A DNA stretch of 64,000 nucleotides from Pseudomonas fluorescens (GTDB lineage Bacteria > Pseudomonadota > Gammaproteobacteria > Pseudomonadales > Pseudomonadaceae). Position 1 is the stretch's first letter. Every line of letters starts with the position of its first letter. Below are positions 43,516 through 52,580 of this stretch, piece after piece. Under the pieces are notes generated by a model. The model did not search any database and was not told where the DNA came from. It was given only the letters and a program-made list of their open reading frames with translations. The stretch is from NCBI RefSeq assembly GCF_019212185.1, contig NZ_CP078138.1, positions 1,842,501 through 1,906,500 of the forward strand, read 5' to 3'. Made by a program: the position numbers and the translations under genes.

Positions 43516-43584
43516 ATGACTGTTGTAAATACGCTGAACTCCTGGTGCCTGCGCTGGGGTTTGATCGGCGCTGCTGGAGCCTGA
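43516..43584 (+). CDS. Leader peptide upstream of aroP (two Trp codons)
   Basis: A 22-codon ORF that begins MTVVNTLNSWCLRWG and ends GAAGA. It has AGGTG four bases before the ATG and stops 54 bp before the aroP start. Two TGG codons (positions 10 and 14) in 22 codons, with TGC-CTG-CGC between them, are far above the normal frequency of Trp. For a gene importing Trp, Tyr and Phe, this points to a translated sensor: either Trp-tRNA starvation or ligand-induced ribosome stalling could control aroP. The mechanism is inferred; no clear T-run terminator is visible after it, so control could act on translation or Rho access. Confidence 0.65.
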   Translation: MTVVNTLNSWCLRWGLIGAAGA

Positions 43585-43638
43585 TCCGGACAGCAACGTC
43601 GTAACGAACATCATCAAACCTTGCGTGAGACCGTTTTC

Positions 43639-45057
43639 ATGAGTGGACAAAACTCGCATTCAGGCGAGCTGAAGCGCGGCCTGAAAAATCGTCATATTCA
43701 ATTGATCGCCCTCGGTGGCGCGATCGGCACCGGCTTGTTCCTCGGCTCTGCCGGGGTCCTGAAGTCCGCCGGCCCGTCGATGATCCTCGGCTACGCCATC
43801 TGCGGCTTCATCGCCTTCATGATCATGCGCCAGTTGGGCGAAATGATCGTTGAAGAGCCAGTGGCCGGTTCGTTCAGCCACTTTGCCCACAAGTACTGGG
43901 GCGGATTTGCCGGCTTCCTGTCGGGCTGGAACTGCTGGATCCTGTACATCCTGGTGGGCATGTCGGAGCTGACGGCAGTCGGCAAGTACGTGCACTACTG
44001 GTGGCCGGAAATCCCGACCTGGGTCTCGGCAGCCGCCTTCTTCCTGCTGATCAACGCGATCAACCTGGCCAACGTCAAAGTCTTTGGCGAGGCTGAGTTC
44101 TGGTTCGCGATCATCAAGGTAGTGGCCATCGTCGGCATGATCGGCCTGGGCAGCTACCTGCTGGTCAGCGGTAACGGCGGCCCGCAAGCGGCGGTCAGCA
44201 ACCTGTGGGAGCACGGTGGTTTCTTCCCGAATGGTGTCAGTGGTCTGGTAATGGCCATGGCGATCATCATGTTCTCCTTCGGCGGTCTGGAAATGCTTGG
44301 CTTCACCGCCGCAGAAGCTGATAAGCCGAAGACTGTGATCCCGAAAGCGATCAATCAGGTGATCTACCGGATCCTGATTTTCTACATCGGCGCCCTGGTG
44401 ATCCTGCTGTCGCTGACCCCATGGGACAGCCTGCTGACCACCCTGAACGCCTCCGGCGATGCCTACAGCGGCAGCCCGTTCGTCCAGGTGTTCTCGATGC
44501 TGGGCAGCAACACCGCTGCGCATATCCTCAACTTCGTGGTCCTGACCGCAGCGTTGTCGGTGTACAACAGCGGCACCTACTGCAACAGCCGCATGCTGCT
44601 GGGCATGGCCGAGCAGGGCGATGCGCCTCGCAGCCTGGCGAAGATCGACAAGCGTGGCGTGCCGGTGCGTTCGATCCTGGCGTCAGCGGCCGTGACCCTG
44701 GTCGCGGTGCTGCTGAACTACCTGATCCCGCAGCACGCGCTGGAACTGCTGATGTCGCTGGTAGTGGCAACGCTGGTGATCAACTGGGCGATGATCAGCT
44801 TCTCGCACTTCAAGTTCCGCCAGCACATGAACCGCACCAAACAGACGCCGCTGTTCAAGGCACTGTGGTACCCGTACGGCAACTACGTCTGCCTGGCGTT
44901 CGTGGTGTTCATCCTCGGCATCATGCTGATGATCCCGGGGATCCAGATCTCGGTGTACGCGATTCCGGTGTGGATCCTGTTCATGTGGGTCTGCTACGGC
45001 ATCAAGAACAAGCGCAGTGCACAGCAGGTACTCAACGCGGCGCCTGTCGCGGAGTAA
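43639..45057 (+). CDS. aroP: Aromatic amino acid permease AroP
   Basis: A 472-residue APC-family transporter with 12 hydrophobic segments. It matches E. coli AroP almost throughout (GLKNRHIQLIALGGAIGTGL at the start, MRQLGEMIVEEPVAGSFSHF, IIMFSFGGLEMLGFTAAEAD, and NSRMLLGMAEQGDAP), so it should import Phe, Tyr and Trp with protons. The ATG at 43639 is preceded by a poor ribosome site, which fits control by the upstream leader. It lies some 5 kb from the phhABC operon for Phe and Tyr breakdown, as aroP2 does in P. aeruginosa. A strong terminator follows. Confidence 0.93.
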   Translation: MSGQNSHSGELKRGLKNRHIQLIALGGAIGTGLFLGSAGVLKSAGPSMILGYAICGFIAFMIMRQLGEMIVEEPVAGSFSHFAHKYWGGFAGFLSGWNCWILYILVGMSELTAVGKYVHYWWPEIPTWVSAAAFFLLINAINLANVKVFGEAEFWFAIIKVVAIVGMIGLGSYLLVSGNGGPQAAVSNLWEHGGFFPNGVSGLVMAMAIIMFSFGGLEMLGFTAAEADKPKTVIPKAINQVIYRILIFYIGALVILLSLTPWDSLLTTLNASGDAYSGSPFVQVFSMLGSNTAAHILNFVVLTAALSVYNSGTYCNSRMLLGMAEQGDAPRSLAKIDKRGVPVRSILASAAVTLVAVLLNYLIPQHALELLMSLVVATLVINWAMISFSHFKFRQHMNRTKQTPLFKALWYPYGNYVCLAFVVFILGIMLMIPGIQISVYAIPVWILFMWVCYGIKNKRSAQQVLNAAPVAE

Positions 45058-45074
45058 GTTGCTGCTGTAAACAT

Positions 45075-45106
45075 GACAAACCCGGCTAATGCCGGGTTTG
45101 TCGTTT
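45075..45106 (+). terminator. aroP: Rho-independent terminator of aroP
   Basis: GACAAACCCGGC and GCCGGGTTTGTC form a 12-bp stem with a TAAT loop, followed by GTTTCT. It starts 18 bp after the aroP stop and ends at the last codon of the convergent DUF2950 gene, so it may serve both strands. Confidence 0.9.
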
Positions 45107-46024
45107 CTATTGCTGATCCTCCGTCACCACCGTCCAACTGTCATCCGGATCGAAGCGCTTCATCGCCAGCGCCTGTTTCTCGCTGTCCGGTCCCAGGTCT
45201 TTCTCGAACACTTCACCCTCGTGGCTGATCATGAAACTCATGACGCCGGTGTCGTCGTATTTCAGCGGCCAGGCGATGAGGGCGAAGCCGCGGCTCATCT
45301 TGTCGCCGATCAGGTAGCTGTAGGCGCCGCCCGGTGCCGAGGGGCCCTGGGCGTCGAGGATGCGGAAGCGATAGCCGTGCCAGCCTTCGCCGGCGATGGT
45401 CTTGCCGAACTCGGGGCCGAGCGGGCTGATCTGGCCACTTTTGTCCTCGGCCCAATAGAGGCCGTCGTGGGTGCCAGGGGTGCTGTAGATGTTCTGCGCA
45501 TATTCCAATGCGCCGTCTCCGTCGCGATCGGCTGACGCGTAGTCCATTTGGGCGTCGTGGTAGGCCAGCACTGATTGCACCGCGTCCAGTTCGTTGCGAC
45601 CAATGCGCCGGGCGCGGACTTCGGCACCGCCGGCCTTGAGGTCGAAGCGCCAGCCGTTGGCGCCCTTGACCATGGGGATCGGCAGGGTCCAGTTGTTCGG
45701 GCCGACGGCCAGCACGGCCTTGTTGTCGCCGGATTTCTCGATGTGATGCTGCTCGCGATACTGCTGCAAGAACGCTTCCACGTCCTTGCGCTGGTTGCCG
45801 GCGCGGGGGATGTAGGTGCGCCAGTCTTCCCCCAGCAGTTCGATCAGGCGCTGCTGATCAGCCTGGTGGGTGCCCAGGGCATCGACGAACGCCTGGGCGG
45901 CTTTCTCGGGTGTGGGAAATGACTGCTGCGCCGCTGCCACGCACGACCAGGCCAGGCCTGCGGTGATGGTCAGGGCCTGCAGGAGCCGACTGATGGGCGC
46001 CTTGGTTCGAGGATGCTTGTTCAA
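45107..46024 (-). CDS. DUF2950 exported protein
   Basis: A 305-residue protein with an N-terminal export signal (ISRLLQALTITAGLAWSCVA) and the DUF2950 pattern: FPTPEKAAQAFVDALGTHQ, GPNNWTLPIPMVKGANGWRF, the aspartate-rich ASADRDGDGALEYAQNIYST and YRFRILDAQGPSAPGGAYSY. Function is unknown. Its start overlaps the stop of the upstream DUF3300 gene by four bases (ATGA), so the two are translationally coupled, a pairing I recall as common in proteobacteria. Probably periplasmic. Confidence 0.88.
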   Translation of the reverse strand: MNKHPRTKAPISRLLQALTITAGLAWSCVAAAQQSFPTPEKAAQAFVDALGTHQADQQRLIELLGEDWRTYIPRAGNQRKDVEAFLQQYREQHHIEKSGDNKAVLAVGPNNWTLPIPMVKGANGWRFDLKAGGAEVRARRIGRNELDAVQSVLAYHDAQMDYASADRDGDGALEYAQNIYSTPGTHDGLYWAEDKSGQISPLGPEFGKTIAGEGWHGYRFRILDAQGPSAPGGAYSYLIGDKMSRGFALIAWPLKYDDTGVMSFMISHEGEVFEKDLGPDSEKQALAMKRFDPDDSWTVVTEDQQ

Positions 46025-47568
46025 CGGCGGCCCCCTCCGGAACGTGATGGTGGCCGGGACGGCCGACTGACTTGATGGCCGGCCGAGCGCGCGGCAGTCG
46101 GGCGCTGGGCGGAGACCTGGCTGGCGCGACCGCGATTGGCTTGCAGGTTGGTCCGGGAAGGCGAGCGCGCGCCGGCGAACACGTTGTTGCTGGCGCTGCC
46201 TCGGCTGGCGGTTGGGCGCTGGCTGGTGGTCTGTCGGGCTTGCTCGCGCCGCTGACTGGCCTGGGCGGTCTGTTTGCGCGGTTGCTGGTTGGCGTGGGCA
46301 GCTTGATTGCGCGGTTGCGGGTTGTCCCGAGTGTTTCTCGCGGTGTTCTGGCTCCTGTCTGCCGCTCTCGGCCGTTCTGCACCCGGTTGCATGCGGTTGT
46401 TGACCGAGCCCGAGGAGCGGGCCTCGCGCATTTGTTCGCGAGCTTGCAGGTTACTGGTGGCCGGGCGTTCGATGCCGGCACGGTCCATGGAGGTGCGCGC
46501 CTTTTCGCGGGCCTGGGCGCGCTGGGCATTGTCACCGCGATAGGCGTCGCGTTGAGTGGCGCCGTTCAACTGCCGACCGTACTGCTCGCGGCTGCGGGTA
46601 TCGCGATAGGGTACGCCGTTGCGGTGTACCGGGTTGTGCTGCCATTTCTGTGAATTGTTGTTGAACTGGTTGTTGCGATTGATCTGATTGTTGCGGTTGA
46701 TGTTGTTGTAGCGATCGACATCGATGTCGACATCGTTATCGTCCCAGTCACACTCGCCCCACAAGGAACCGATGATCGCCACCCCGGTGCCGAACGCCAG
46801 CCCGGCCATCAGGGCCTGGCCAGGGTAGTACGCCGGGGGCGGTGGATAGTAGGCGGGCGGTGACGCGGGGTAGGCCCAGGTGCCGTAGGTGGTGGTCGGG
46901 TTGTAGGTGGGCACGTACACCACCTGCGGATCGGCGGGTTGGATGATTATGGTCGATGGGCTGGACGTCGCTGCCGGCGCTGGCGCTGAAGCCGCAGCTG
47001 GCGCAGCCGCCTTGGGCGCCGCGGCCGGTGCCGCGACGTTCTGGATGGTTACGTTCTGGTACTGGTTGCTTTGCAGATTGCCGGCAGCCTGGGCCTGATG
47101 GCGCAAGCGTTGCACGGCATTCATCACGTCATCCGGTTGGGCGAGGAAGGCATCACCCAGGCGTTGCACCCAGACCGGGTCCTGGCCCAGGGTGACCAGC
47201 ACCTGGGGAAAGGCTACCAATGCCTGCACGCTCGGGTCCCAGGGCTGCTCCGCTACTTGCTTGACCGCGTCGTCGCCCTTGGCATCCGGGTGAGCCTTGG
47301 ACCAGGTGACCGCCTCGGCCACTTCACCGGGGTAGGTCACCGCCATCAGCAATTGAGCCAGTAGCGGATCGGGATACAGCGCGATGGGCGCGATCATTTG
47401 ATCCAGTTGTTCCTGATTGAACACCGGGTCCTTGGCGGGCGCCGTTGCAGGCGCTACAGCGACCGTACTGGCAGGCACAGCGGCTGGCGCATCTGCCGCC
47501 TGCGCTGCACCAAAGGAACCACCGAGAACAAGCACAGCCGACATCGCATAGATAAATGGAATGCGCAT
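46021..47568 (-). CDS. DUF3300 exported protein with disordered tail
   Basis: A 515-residue exported protein. After the signal peptide (ending FGAAQAA) comes the DUF3300 domain, residues about 50-260: LDQMIAPIALYPDPLLAQLL, EAVTWSKAHPDAKGDDAVKQ and a PVWVQRLGDAFLAQPDDVM segment, then PQVVYVPTYNPTTTYG and a Pro/Tyr-rich stretch. A hydrophobic turn with GSLWGECDWDDNDVDIDVDR follows, then about 230 residues rich in Asn, Gln and Arg that look disordered. Function unknown. Overlaps the DUF2950 start by four bases. The basic tail could bind RNA, peptidoglycan or polyanions. Confidence 0.88.
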   Translation of the reverse strand: MRIPFIYAMSAVLVLGGSFGAAQAADAPAAVPASTVAVAPATAPAKDPVFNQEQLDQMIAPIALYPDPLLAQLLMAVTYPGEVAEAVTWSKAHPDAKGDDAVKQVAEQPWDPSVQALVAFPQVLVTLGQDPVWVQRLGDAFLAQPDDVMNAVQRLRHQAQAAGNLQSNQYQNVTIQNVAAPAAAPKAAAPAAASAPAPAATSSPSTIIIQPADPQVVYVPTYNPTTTYGTWAYPASPPAYYPPPPAYYPGQALMAGLAFGTGVAIIGSLWGECDWDDNDVDIDVDRYNNINRNNQINRNNQFNNNSQKWQHNPVHRNGVPYRDTRSREQYGRQLNGATQRDAYRGDNAQRAQAREKARTSMDRAGIERPATSNLQAREQMREARSSGSVNNRMQPGAERPRAADRSQNTARNTRDNPQPRNQAAHANQQPRKQTAQASQRREQARQTTSQRPTASRGSASNNVFAGARSPSRTNLQANRGRASQVSAQRPTAARSAGHQVSRPSRPPSRSGGGRR

Positions 47569-47773
47569 TGCAACTCCATGGGGTCAGTGGATCAGTGTCA
47601 GCGCAAACTGGCGTTGAACGGCGCATTTAGCCGCTGCAAAGACGTTGCCTAACTAGCGTAGCAAACATCCGGTTTTTGCCACGCGCTGCAGGATGAAACC
47701 CTGAGACAATAGTCAAACGCTTGAATCCCATTCCTGGAGGGCGAGCGCTTTTTGACATGACTGCGAGACTGCA

Positions 47774-48187
47774 ATGCTGGTGATTTCCAACAACGTGCAT
47801 CTGTCCGATGCCGAGATCGAGTTGACGGCCATTCGTGCGCAAGGTGCGGGCGGGCAGAACGTCAACAAGGTCTCCAGCGCCGTGCACCTGCGCTTCGACA
47901 TTTCGGCCTCATCACTGCCCGAGTTCTACAAGGACCGCTTGCTGGCGCTGCGCGACAGTCGGATCACCAGCGATGGCGTGATCATTATCAAGGCCCAGCA
48001 ATATCGCACCCAGGAGCAGAACCGCGCGGACGCCCTCGAGCGTTTGACCGAACTGATCCTCGCTGCCACTAAGGTGGAAAAGAAACGCCGCCCGACCAAG
48101 CCGACCCTCGGCTCGAAGAAGCGTCGGCTCGACACCAAGAGCAAGCGTGGAAGCATCAAGGCCGGGCGTGGCAAGGTGGACTTCTAG
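47774..48187 (+). CDS. arfB: Ribosome rescue factor ArfB (YaeJ)
   Basis: A 137-residue peptidyl-tRNA hydrolase that frees ribosomes stalled on broken mRNA. The class I release-factor-like domain has GGQ at residues 26-28 ([20 protein letters not shown]), followed by the ArfB basic tail ([20 protein letters not shown]) that enters the empty mRNA channel. Length and tail exclude RF1 or RF2. It ends with a four-base overlap with the convergent MFS gene. PA0868 is the likely counterpart, near aroP2 and phh as here. Confidence 0.95.
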   Translation: MLVISNNVHLSDAEIELTAIRAQGAGGQNVNKVSSAVHLRFDISASSLPEFYKDRLLALRDSRITSDGVIIIKAQQYRTQEQNRADALERLTELILAATKVEKKRRPTKPTLGSKKRRLDTKSKRGSIKAGRGKVDF

Positions 48188-49374
48188 CGCGCCTGGCGCT
48201 GCCGTGGAGCCTGGCGGTATAGATAGATGCTCAGCGCCAGTCCGCCCAGTGCGGCCAGCGCGGCGAACAGGAAGATCGTGGCAAAGCCGAATCCGGCGGC
48301 GATCGCGCCGGCCAGCGGCCCGGTGATCCCCAGCGACAAGTCGATGAACAGCGAGTAAGCGCCCACCGCCGCCCCCCGGCTGGAGGCGGGCACCAGGTTG
48401 ACCGCTTCCACCCCCAGCGCCGGGAACACCAGCGAGAAACCGAAGCCGCTCAGCGCCGCACCTGCCAGCGCCCAGTGGGCATCCGGTGCCAGCCACAACA
48501 GCAGCAACCCCAGGGTTTCCACCGACAGGCAGGCAATCGCCACGCGAAAACCGCCGAGGCGGTTGATCAGATTGCCAAACAGCAGGCGTGCGCCGATAAA
48601 GCTGACGCCGAACAGGCTAAGGCAGAGCACTGCGTTGTCCCATTGGCGGGTCGCGTAGTACAGGGTGATGAAGGTGGCAATCGTGCCAAAACCGATAGAG
48701 CCCAATGCCAGCCCGCAGCCGTGGGGCAGGACCCGTACGAGTACATGCATGAACGGCAAGCGTTCACCGGCGACAATCGGCGCCGCGGTTTTCGGCCAGG
48801 CCAGCGTCAGGCCGAGCAGCGCCAGCAGGACGATACTGACGCCCATGCTCCACAGGCCGAACTGATGCACCAGCAGCACGCCCAAGGGGGCGCCGACCGC
48901 CAGTGCGCCATAGCTGGCGATGCCGTTCCAGGAGATCACCTTGGCGGTGTTCGCTGCGCCAACCCGGCCGATGCCCCAGCCAATCGACCCCGAGCCCACC
49001 AGACTCTCGGCGCTGCCAAGCACCAGCCGGCCGATCAGCAGGCAGCTCAGACTGAGCATCGGCAGGTGTTGGCTCCAGGCCGAAAGCAGCATGAATACGC
49101 CGCTCAAACCGCAACCGGCAAGGCCATAGATCACCGCCAATTTGCTGCCCTTGTTGTCGATGATGCGTCCGGCATAGGGGCGGCTGAGCAGAGTGGCGAG
49201 GTATTGCACGCTGATCACCAGGCCGGCGATCACTGCGCCAAAGCCCAGGTCGCTGTGCACATAGCCGGGTAGAACGGCCAGCGGAATGCCGATATTCAGG
49301 TAGCCGATAAAGGTAAACAGGACGATGGAGACGACTTGCAGCGTGACCGTGATGGGGCGCTGGGAATCTGGCAT
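48184..49374 (-). CDS. Major facilitator superfamily transporter (YhhS/YfcJ-like)
   Basis: A 396-residue transporter with 12 hydrophobic segments. The loop after the second segment ([20 protein letters not shown]) is the MFS signature; [13 protein letters not shown] and the C-terminal pattern resemble the YhhS/YfcJ export group. Start chosen at the ATG at 49374 ([17 protein letters not shown]); a GTG at 49386 would add four residues. Neither has a strong ribosome site. Substrate unknown, drug or metabolite export likely. Convergent overlap of four bases with arfB. Confidence 0.85.
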   Translation of the reverse strand: MPDSQRPITVTLQVVSIVLFTFIGYLNIGIPLAVLPGYVHSDLGFGAVIAGLVISVQYLATLLSRPYAGRIIDNKGSKLAVIYGLAGCGLSGVFMLLSAWSQHLPMLSLSCLLIGRLVLGSAESLVGSGSIGWGIGRVGAANTAKVISWNGIASYGALAVGAPLGVLLVHQFGLWSMGVSIVLLALLGLTLAWPKTAAPIVAGERLPFMHVLVRVLPHGCGLALGSIGFGTIATFITLYYATRQWDNAVLCLSLFGVSFIGARLLFGNLINRLGGFRVAIACLSVETLGLLLLWLAPDAHWALAGAALSGFGFSLVFPALGVEAVNLVPASSRGAAVGAYSLFIDLSLGITGPLAGAIAAGFGFATIFLFAALAALGGLALSIYLYRQAPRQRQAR

Positions 49375-49472
49375 GGGGAGGTCCACGGGACAGCAGGATA
49401 GATAGGCTGCTTATGATACCGATGGTTGGGGGTGATCGGCAGGAGAATTTCGAGCCATCGGGTCTGGATCGA

Positions 49473-49655
49473 TCAGGCGGGCTTGTCTGTGACCAGTTGG
49501 GTTGCAACCAGCGCGGCCAGGGCGTTTTCCCGGGTGCCGAAGCGGGCCAGGAGCAGGGCTTGTTTTTCCGGGCTCAGGCGGCTCCAGACGTCGATCATTT
49601 GTTGCGCGGCGTCGATCAGTACGCTGGCCTGGTGTTCATCGAAAGTATCGGTCAT
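49473..49655 (-). CDS. Small hypothetical protein (60 residues)
   Basis: A 60-residue helical protein starting MTDTFDEHQASVLIDAAQQM and containing VWSRLSPEKQALLLARFGTR. Its amphipathic helices and codon choice look like a real gene, although the ribosome site is weak. No family recognised. A longer in-frame start exists upstream but runs through a hairpin and the neighbouring small ORF. A strong 11-bp hairpin lies just before it. Confidence 0.6.
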   Translation of the reverse strand: MTDTFDEHQASVLIDAAQQMIDVWSRLSPEKQALLLARFGTRENALAALVATQLVTDKPA

Positions 49656-49680
49656 GGCGGGAGACTCAGTTTCAGGCAGT

Positions 49681-49710
49681 GTGGAAAGCGCATGAAAGAG
49701 CGCTTTCCAC
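49681..49710. other. Hairpin between two small genes
   Basis: GTGGAAAGCGC and GCGCTTTCCAC form a perfect 11-bp stem with an 8-nt loop. It lies 18 bp after the stop of the 43-residue ORF and 25 bp before the start of the 60-residue ORF, both on the minus strand. There is no T-run, so processing or leader control is as likely as termination. Confidence 0.55.
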
Positions 49711-49728
49711 ACGGTCTGGGTAGTGCGC

Positions 49729-49860
49729 TTACTCTTCGCTGTCGGCCTTGCGGCTACCAGTGGCTTCTTTCGGCTCGGGCTGTTGGGCACCGGCTTGTTG
49801 CGGGGTTGTCTGCTCAGTTTCGTGCAGGCTTGGGAAGGGGAGATTCGGGATCTCGTGCAT
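49729..49860 (-). CDS. Small acidic hypothetical protein (43 residues)
   Basis: A 43-residue ORF that begins MHEIPNLPFPSLHETEQTTP and ends KADSEE; it is rich in Gln, Glu and Pro and probably unfolded. AGGAG lies seven to eight bases before the ATG, an excellent ribosome site, and codon use matches the neighbours. It is too short for most gene callers. No function known; it lies between the phh operon and a second small gene. Confidence 0.65.
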   Translation of the reverse strand: MHEIPNLPFPSLHETEQTTPQQAGAQQPEPKEATGSRKADSEE

Positions 49861-50018
49861 GGTGATTGCTCCTCGCAAAGTCTGTTTTTTAAATCGCTGT
49901 GTAGAACCGCGCTGCTTAAAAAGCCTGGGCAGGATACAGCAGGGGAGATGACAAACAGACTTTTATCTCAACTTTCTGCGACAGATGGCCGCAGCGGGAA
50001 GGCGGGGAGGGGGGCGCA

Positions 50019-50040
50019 GGCTCCCCGATCAGGGGGAGCC
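50019..50040 (-). terminator. Probable end hairpin of the phhABC operon
   Basis: GGCTCCCC and GGGGAGCC pair perfectly with a 6-nt loop, starting 9 bp after the phhC stop on the minus strand. A T-run is absent, so it may be a weak or processed 3' end. Confidence 0.55.
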
Positions 50041-50048
50041 CGGCTTTG

Positions 50049-51242
50049 TTACTTGCAGACGTCGGCAATCGCCTCGGCCAGCAGATCGAGGCGCGTGGCG
50101 TCGATTCCGGCGACGTTGGCGCGACCGGAACTGACCATGTACACGCTGTGTTGCTCACGCAGCTTTTTCACCTGCTCCGGACTCAGGCCGGTGTAGGAGA
50201 ACATCCCGCGTTGCACGCCGATGTGGGCAAAGCGTTCACGCAAGCCGTGGGGCTCCAGCGCTTCCACCAGACCGCTACGCAATTGCGCGATACGCTGGCG
50301 CATGGCTTCCACTTCGTCGGCCCATTGCTGCTTCAGCTCCGGGTCGCCGAGGATGGTCGCCACCACTGCCGCGCCGTGATCCGGTGGTGTCGACCACAGA
50401 TTGCGGGCGATGTGCGCCAGTTGGCTGCGCACATCGGTGAGCTTCTCGGCGTCCTTGGCGCAGACAATTAGCGCCCCGGTACGGTCGCGGTACAGGCCGA
50501 AGTTCTTCGAGCAGGAACTGGTGATCAGCAGCTCCGGCAGTTCGGCGGCAAACAACCGCACTGCCCAGGCATCCTGCTCCAAGCCATCGCCAAAGCCCTG
50601 GTAGGCAAAGTCGATCAGCGGCAGCAGCTCGCGGCTGCGGACCACGTCCAGCACTCGGCGCCAGTCATCGTGGGACAGGTCGAAACCGGTCGGGTTATGG
50701 CAGCAGGCATGCAGCAGGACGACGTCACCCTTGGGAATCAGGTTCAGGGTCGCCAGCATGGCCTCGACGTCCAGACGGTTGTCACTGCCCACGTAGGGGT
50801 AGTGGCTGACCTTGAGGCCGGCGGTGGCGTAGATGGTTTCGTGGATCGGCCAGGTCGGGTTGCTCAACCAGATGCCACGGCCCGGCAGGCACTGGGCAAT
50901 GAAGTCGGCACTCAGGCGCAGTGCACCCGTGCCACCCGGGGTCTGGGTGGCGCCCGCACGTTTGCCGGCGATCAGTGGCGAATCGACACCCAACACTAGC
51001 TCATTGATTACCTTGCCAAACGCCGCGTCGCCGTGACCACCGATGTAGGTCTTGGTGGTCTGGCGATCGACCAGGCGCAGTTCGGCCTGCTTCACCGATT
51101 GCGGGATTGGCGTCAGGCCCTGGGCATCTTTATAGACGCCCACGCCGAGGTCGAACTTGCGCGGGTTGCTGTCTTGCGCATAGGCCTCCATCAGGCCGAG
51201 GATCGGATCGCCGGGCACCCGGCCGATGGCGTCGAAATGCAT
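50049..51242 (-). CDS. phhC: Aromatic amino acid aminotransferase PhhC
   Basis: A 397-residue class I PLP-dependent aminotransferase. It should convert Tyr and Phe to their 2-oxo acids with 2-oxoglutarate. Family motifs: DLGVGVYKDAQGLTPIPQSV at the N-terminus, HACCHNPTGFDLSHDDW, DFAYQGFGDGLEQD, and the PLP lysine in SSCSKNFGLYRDRTG. It could be taken for AspC by sequence, but position after phhA and phhB identifies PhhC. Its ATG shares one base with the phhB stop, so translation is coupled. A hairpin follows the gene. Confidence 0.93.
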   Translation of the reverse strand: MHFDAIGRVPGDPILGLMEAYAQDSNPRKFDLGVGVYKDAQGLTPIPQSVKQAELRLVDRQTTKTYIGGHGDAAFGKVINELVLGVDSPLIAGKRAGATQTPGGTGALRLSADFIAQCLPGRGIWLSNPTWPIHETIYATAGLKVSHYPYVGSDNRLDVEAMLATLNLIPKGDVVLLHACCHNPTGFDLSHDDWRRVLDVVRSRELLPLIDFAYQGFGDGLEQDAWAVRLFAAELPELLITSSCSKNFGLYRDRTGALIVCAKDAEKLTDVRSQLAHIARNLWSTPPDHGAAVVATILGDPELKQQWADEVEAMRQRIAQLRSGLVEALEPHGLRERFAHIGVQRGMFSYTGLSPEQVKKLREQHSVYMVSSGRANVAGIDATRLDLLAEAIADVCK

Positions 51243-51598
51243 TACTTGCGGCCCTCGGCGTCCTTGGCCACTTCGTCAGTGCGCGCAGCCATGATGAAAT
51301 CGTTGCGGTGCAGGCCCTTGATCGAGTGGCTCCACCAGGTCACGGTGACTTTGCCCCACTCGGTGAGCAGGCCTGGGTGGTGACCTTCGGCCTCGGAGAT
51401 CTCACCCATCGCATTGGTGAACGCCAGGGCGAACTTGAAGTTCTTGAACAGGAATACTTTTTCCAGCTGCATGACGCCGTCGCGAACTTCGATGTTCCAG
51501 TCAGGGATCTGCTTGATCAGTACCGGCAGTTCTTCGTCGCTGACTTGTGGGGCATCGGCACGGCAGGCTTCGCAATGGGCTTGGTTCAGAGCAGTCAT
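51242..51598 (-). CDS. phhB: Pterin-4a-carbinolamine dehydratase PhhB
   Basis: A 118-residue enzyme that dehydrates 4a-hydroxytetrahydropterin, recycling the cofactor used by phenylalanine hydroxylase. The signature region [20 protein letters not shown] holds the catalytic histidines, and [19 protein letters not shown] ends the fold. Second gene of phhABC; the next gene, phhC, starts within its stop codon. Gap to phhA is 70 bp. Confidence 0.95.
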   Translation of the reverse strand: MTALNQAHCEACRADAPQVSDEELPVLIKQIPDWNIEVRDGVMQLEKVFLFKNFKFALAFTNAMGEISEAEGHHPGLLTEWGKVTVTWWSHSIKGLHRNDFIMAARTDEVAKDAEGRK

Positions 51599-51668
51599 AG
51601 TGGTTTCCTGAATTCGATTTCTTGTTAGACGTTACTATTTTTTGCCGGGCGCCGCGACTGCGGCGACC

Positions 51669-52460
51669 TTATGCCGCCTTGGGTTTTGGCGGGAATTTTG
51701 GCGCGTGCAAGCCCAGCTGCATGCCTTTGTGGACCATGCCCATGATGTCTTCGTGGGCCAGGTCGAACAGGCGCTTGAGGTCGGGCAGGACAAAGTACAG
51801 CGGTTGCAGGATGTCGATGCGATACGGCGTGCGCATGGCTTCCAGCGGATCGAAGGCCTGGTGTTCCGGCTCGGCGGACAGGCTGTACACGGTTTCCTTG
51901 GGCGAGGAGAGAATGCCGCCGCCGTAGATCCGTTGACCCTCTGGCGTCTCGACGAGGCCGAACTCGATGGTCATCCAGTACAGGCGCGCCAGGTACACGC
52001 GCTCTTCCTTGCTGGCCTTGAGGCCGAGCTTGCCGTAGGTGTGGGTGAATTCGGCGAACCAGGGGTTGGTCAGCAGTGGGCAGTGGCCGAAAATCTCGTG
52101 GAAAATGTCCGGCTCTTGCAGGTAATCCAGCTCTTCGCGGGTACGAATGAAGGTCGCGACGGGAAACTGCTTGTTGGCCAGCAATTCGAAGAAGGTCTGG
52201 AACGGAATCAGCGCCGGTACCCGGGCGACCTGCCAGCCGGTGGTTTCACCGAGGACCTTGTTGATTTCATCGAGCTGGGGAATGCGGTCATGGGGCAGGC
52301 CGAGTTTTTCGATGCCTTCCATGTATTCCGGGCACGCACGGCCCTCGAGCACTTTCAATTGGCGAGTGATCAGCGTGTTCCACACCGCGTGTTCTTCAGC
52401 GGTGTAGTGGATAAAACCTTGCGCATCGGGCTCGCGGGCCACGTATTGCGTCTGCTTCAT
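51669..52460 (-). CDS. phhA: Phenylalanine 4-hydroxylase
   Basis: A 263-residue monomeric pterin-dependent hydroxylase that makes Tyr from Phe with O2. The iron ligands are His121 and His126 in DIFHEIFGHCPLL and Glu166 in YWMTIEFGLV. The pterin-site region VPALIPFQTFFELLANKQFP is also present. The ATG at 52460 has AGGAGA six bases upstream and gives the length usual in Pseudomonas. First gene of phhABC, divergent from phhR; a PhhR-box-like sequence lies about 120 bp upstream. Confidence 0.96.
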   Translation of the reverse strand: MKQTQYVAREPDAQGFIHYTAEEHAVWNTLITRQLKVLEGRACPEYMEGIEKLGLPHDRIPQLDEINKVLGETTGWQVARVPALIPFQTFFELLANKQFPVATFIRTREELDYLQEPDIFHEIFGHCPLLTNPWFAEFTHTYGKLGLKASKEERVYLARLYWMTIEFGLVETPEGQRIYGGGILSSPKETVYSLSAEPEHQAFDPLEAMRTPYRIDILQPLYFVLPDLKRLFDLAHEDIMGMVHKGMQLGLHAPKFPPKPKAA

Positions 52461-52580
52461 GCTGCTCTCCTGCAAAGGGATACATTCTTGTTATGTCCTG
52501 CTATGGACCTAGAAATACCTCGAAGCGTGCGACCTTGCAGCAGGTCTCAGCAGCGCTGCGTAGGAAATGTCCGTGGTTTT

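Noticed and set aside
51599..51668. GC hairpin between phhA and phhB as a terminator
   Set aside because: On the transcribed strand it is followed by A rather than T residues, and the genes form one operon.
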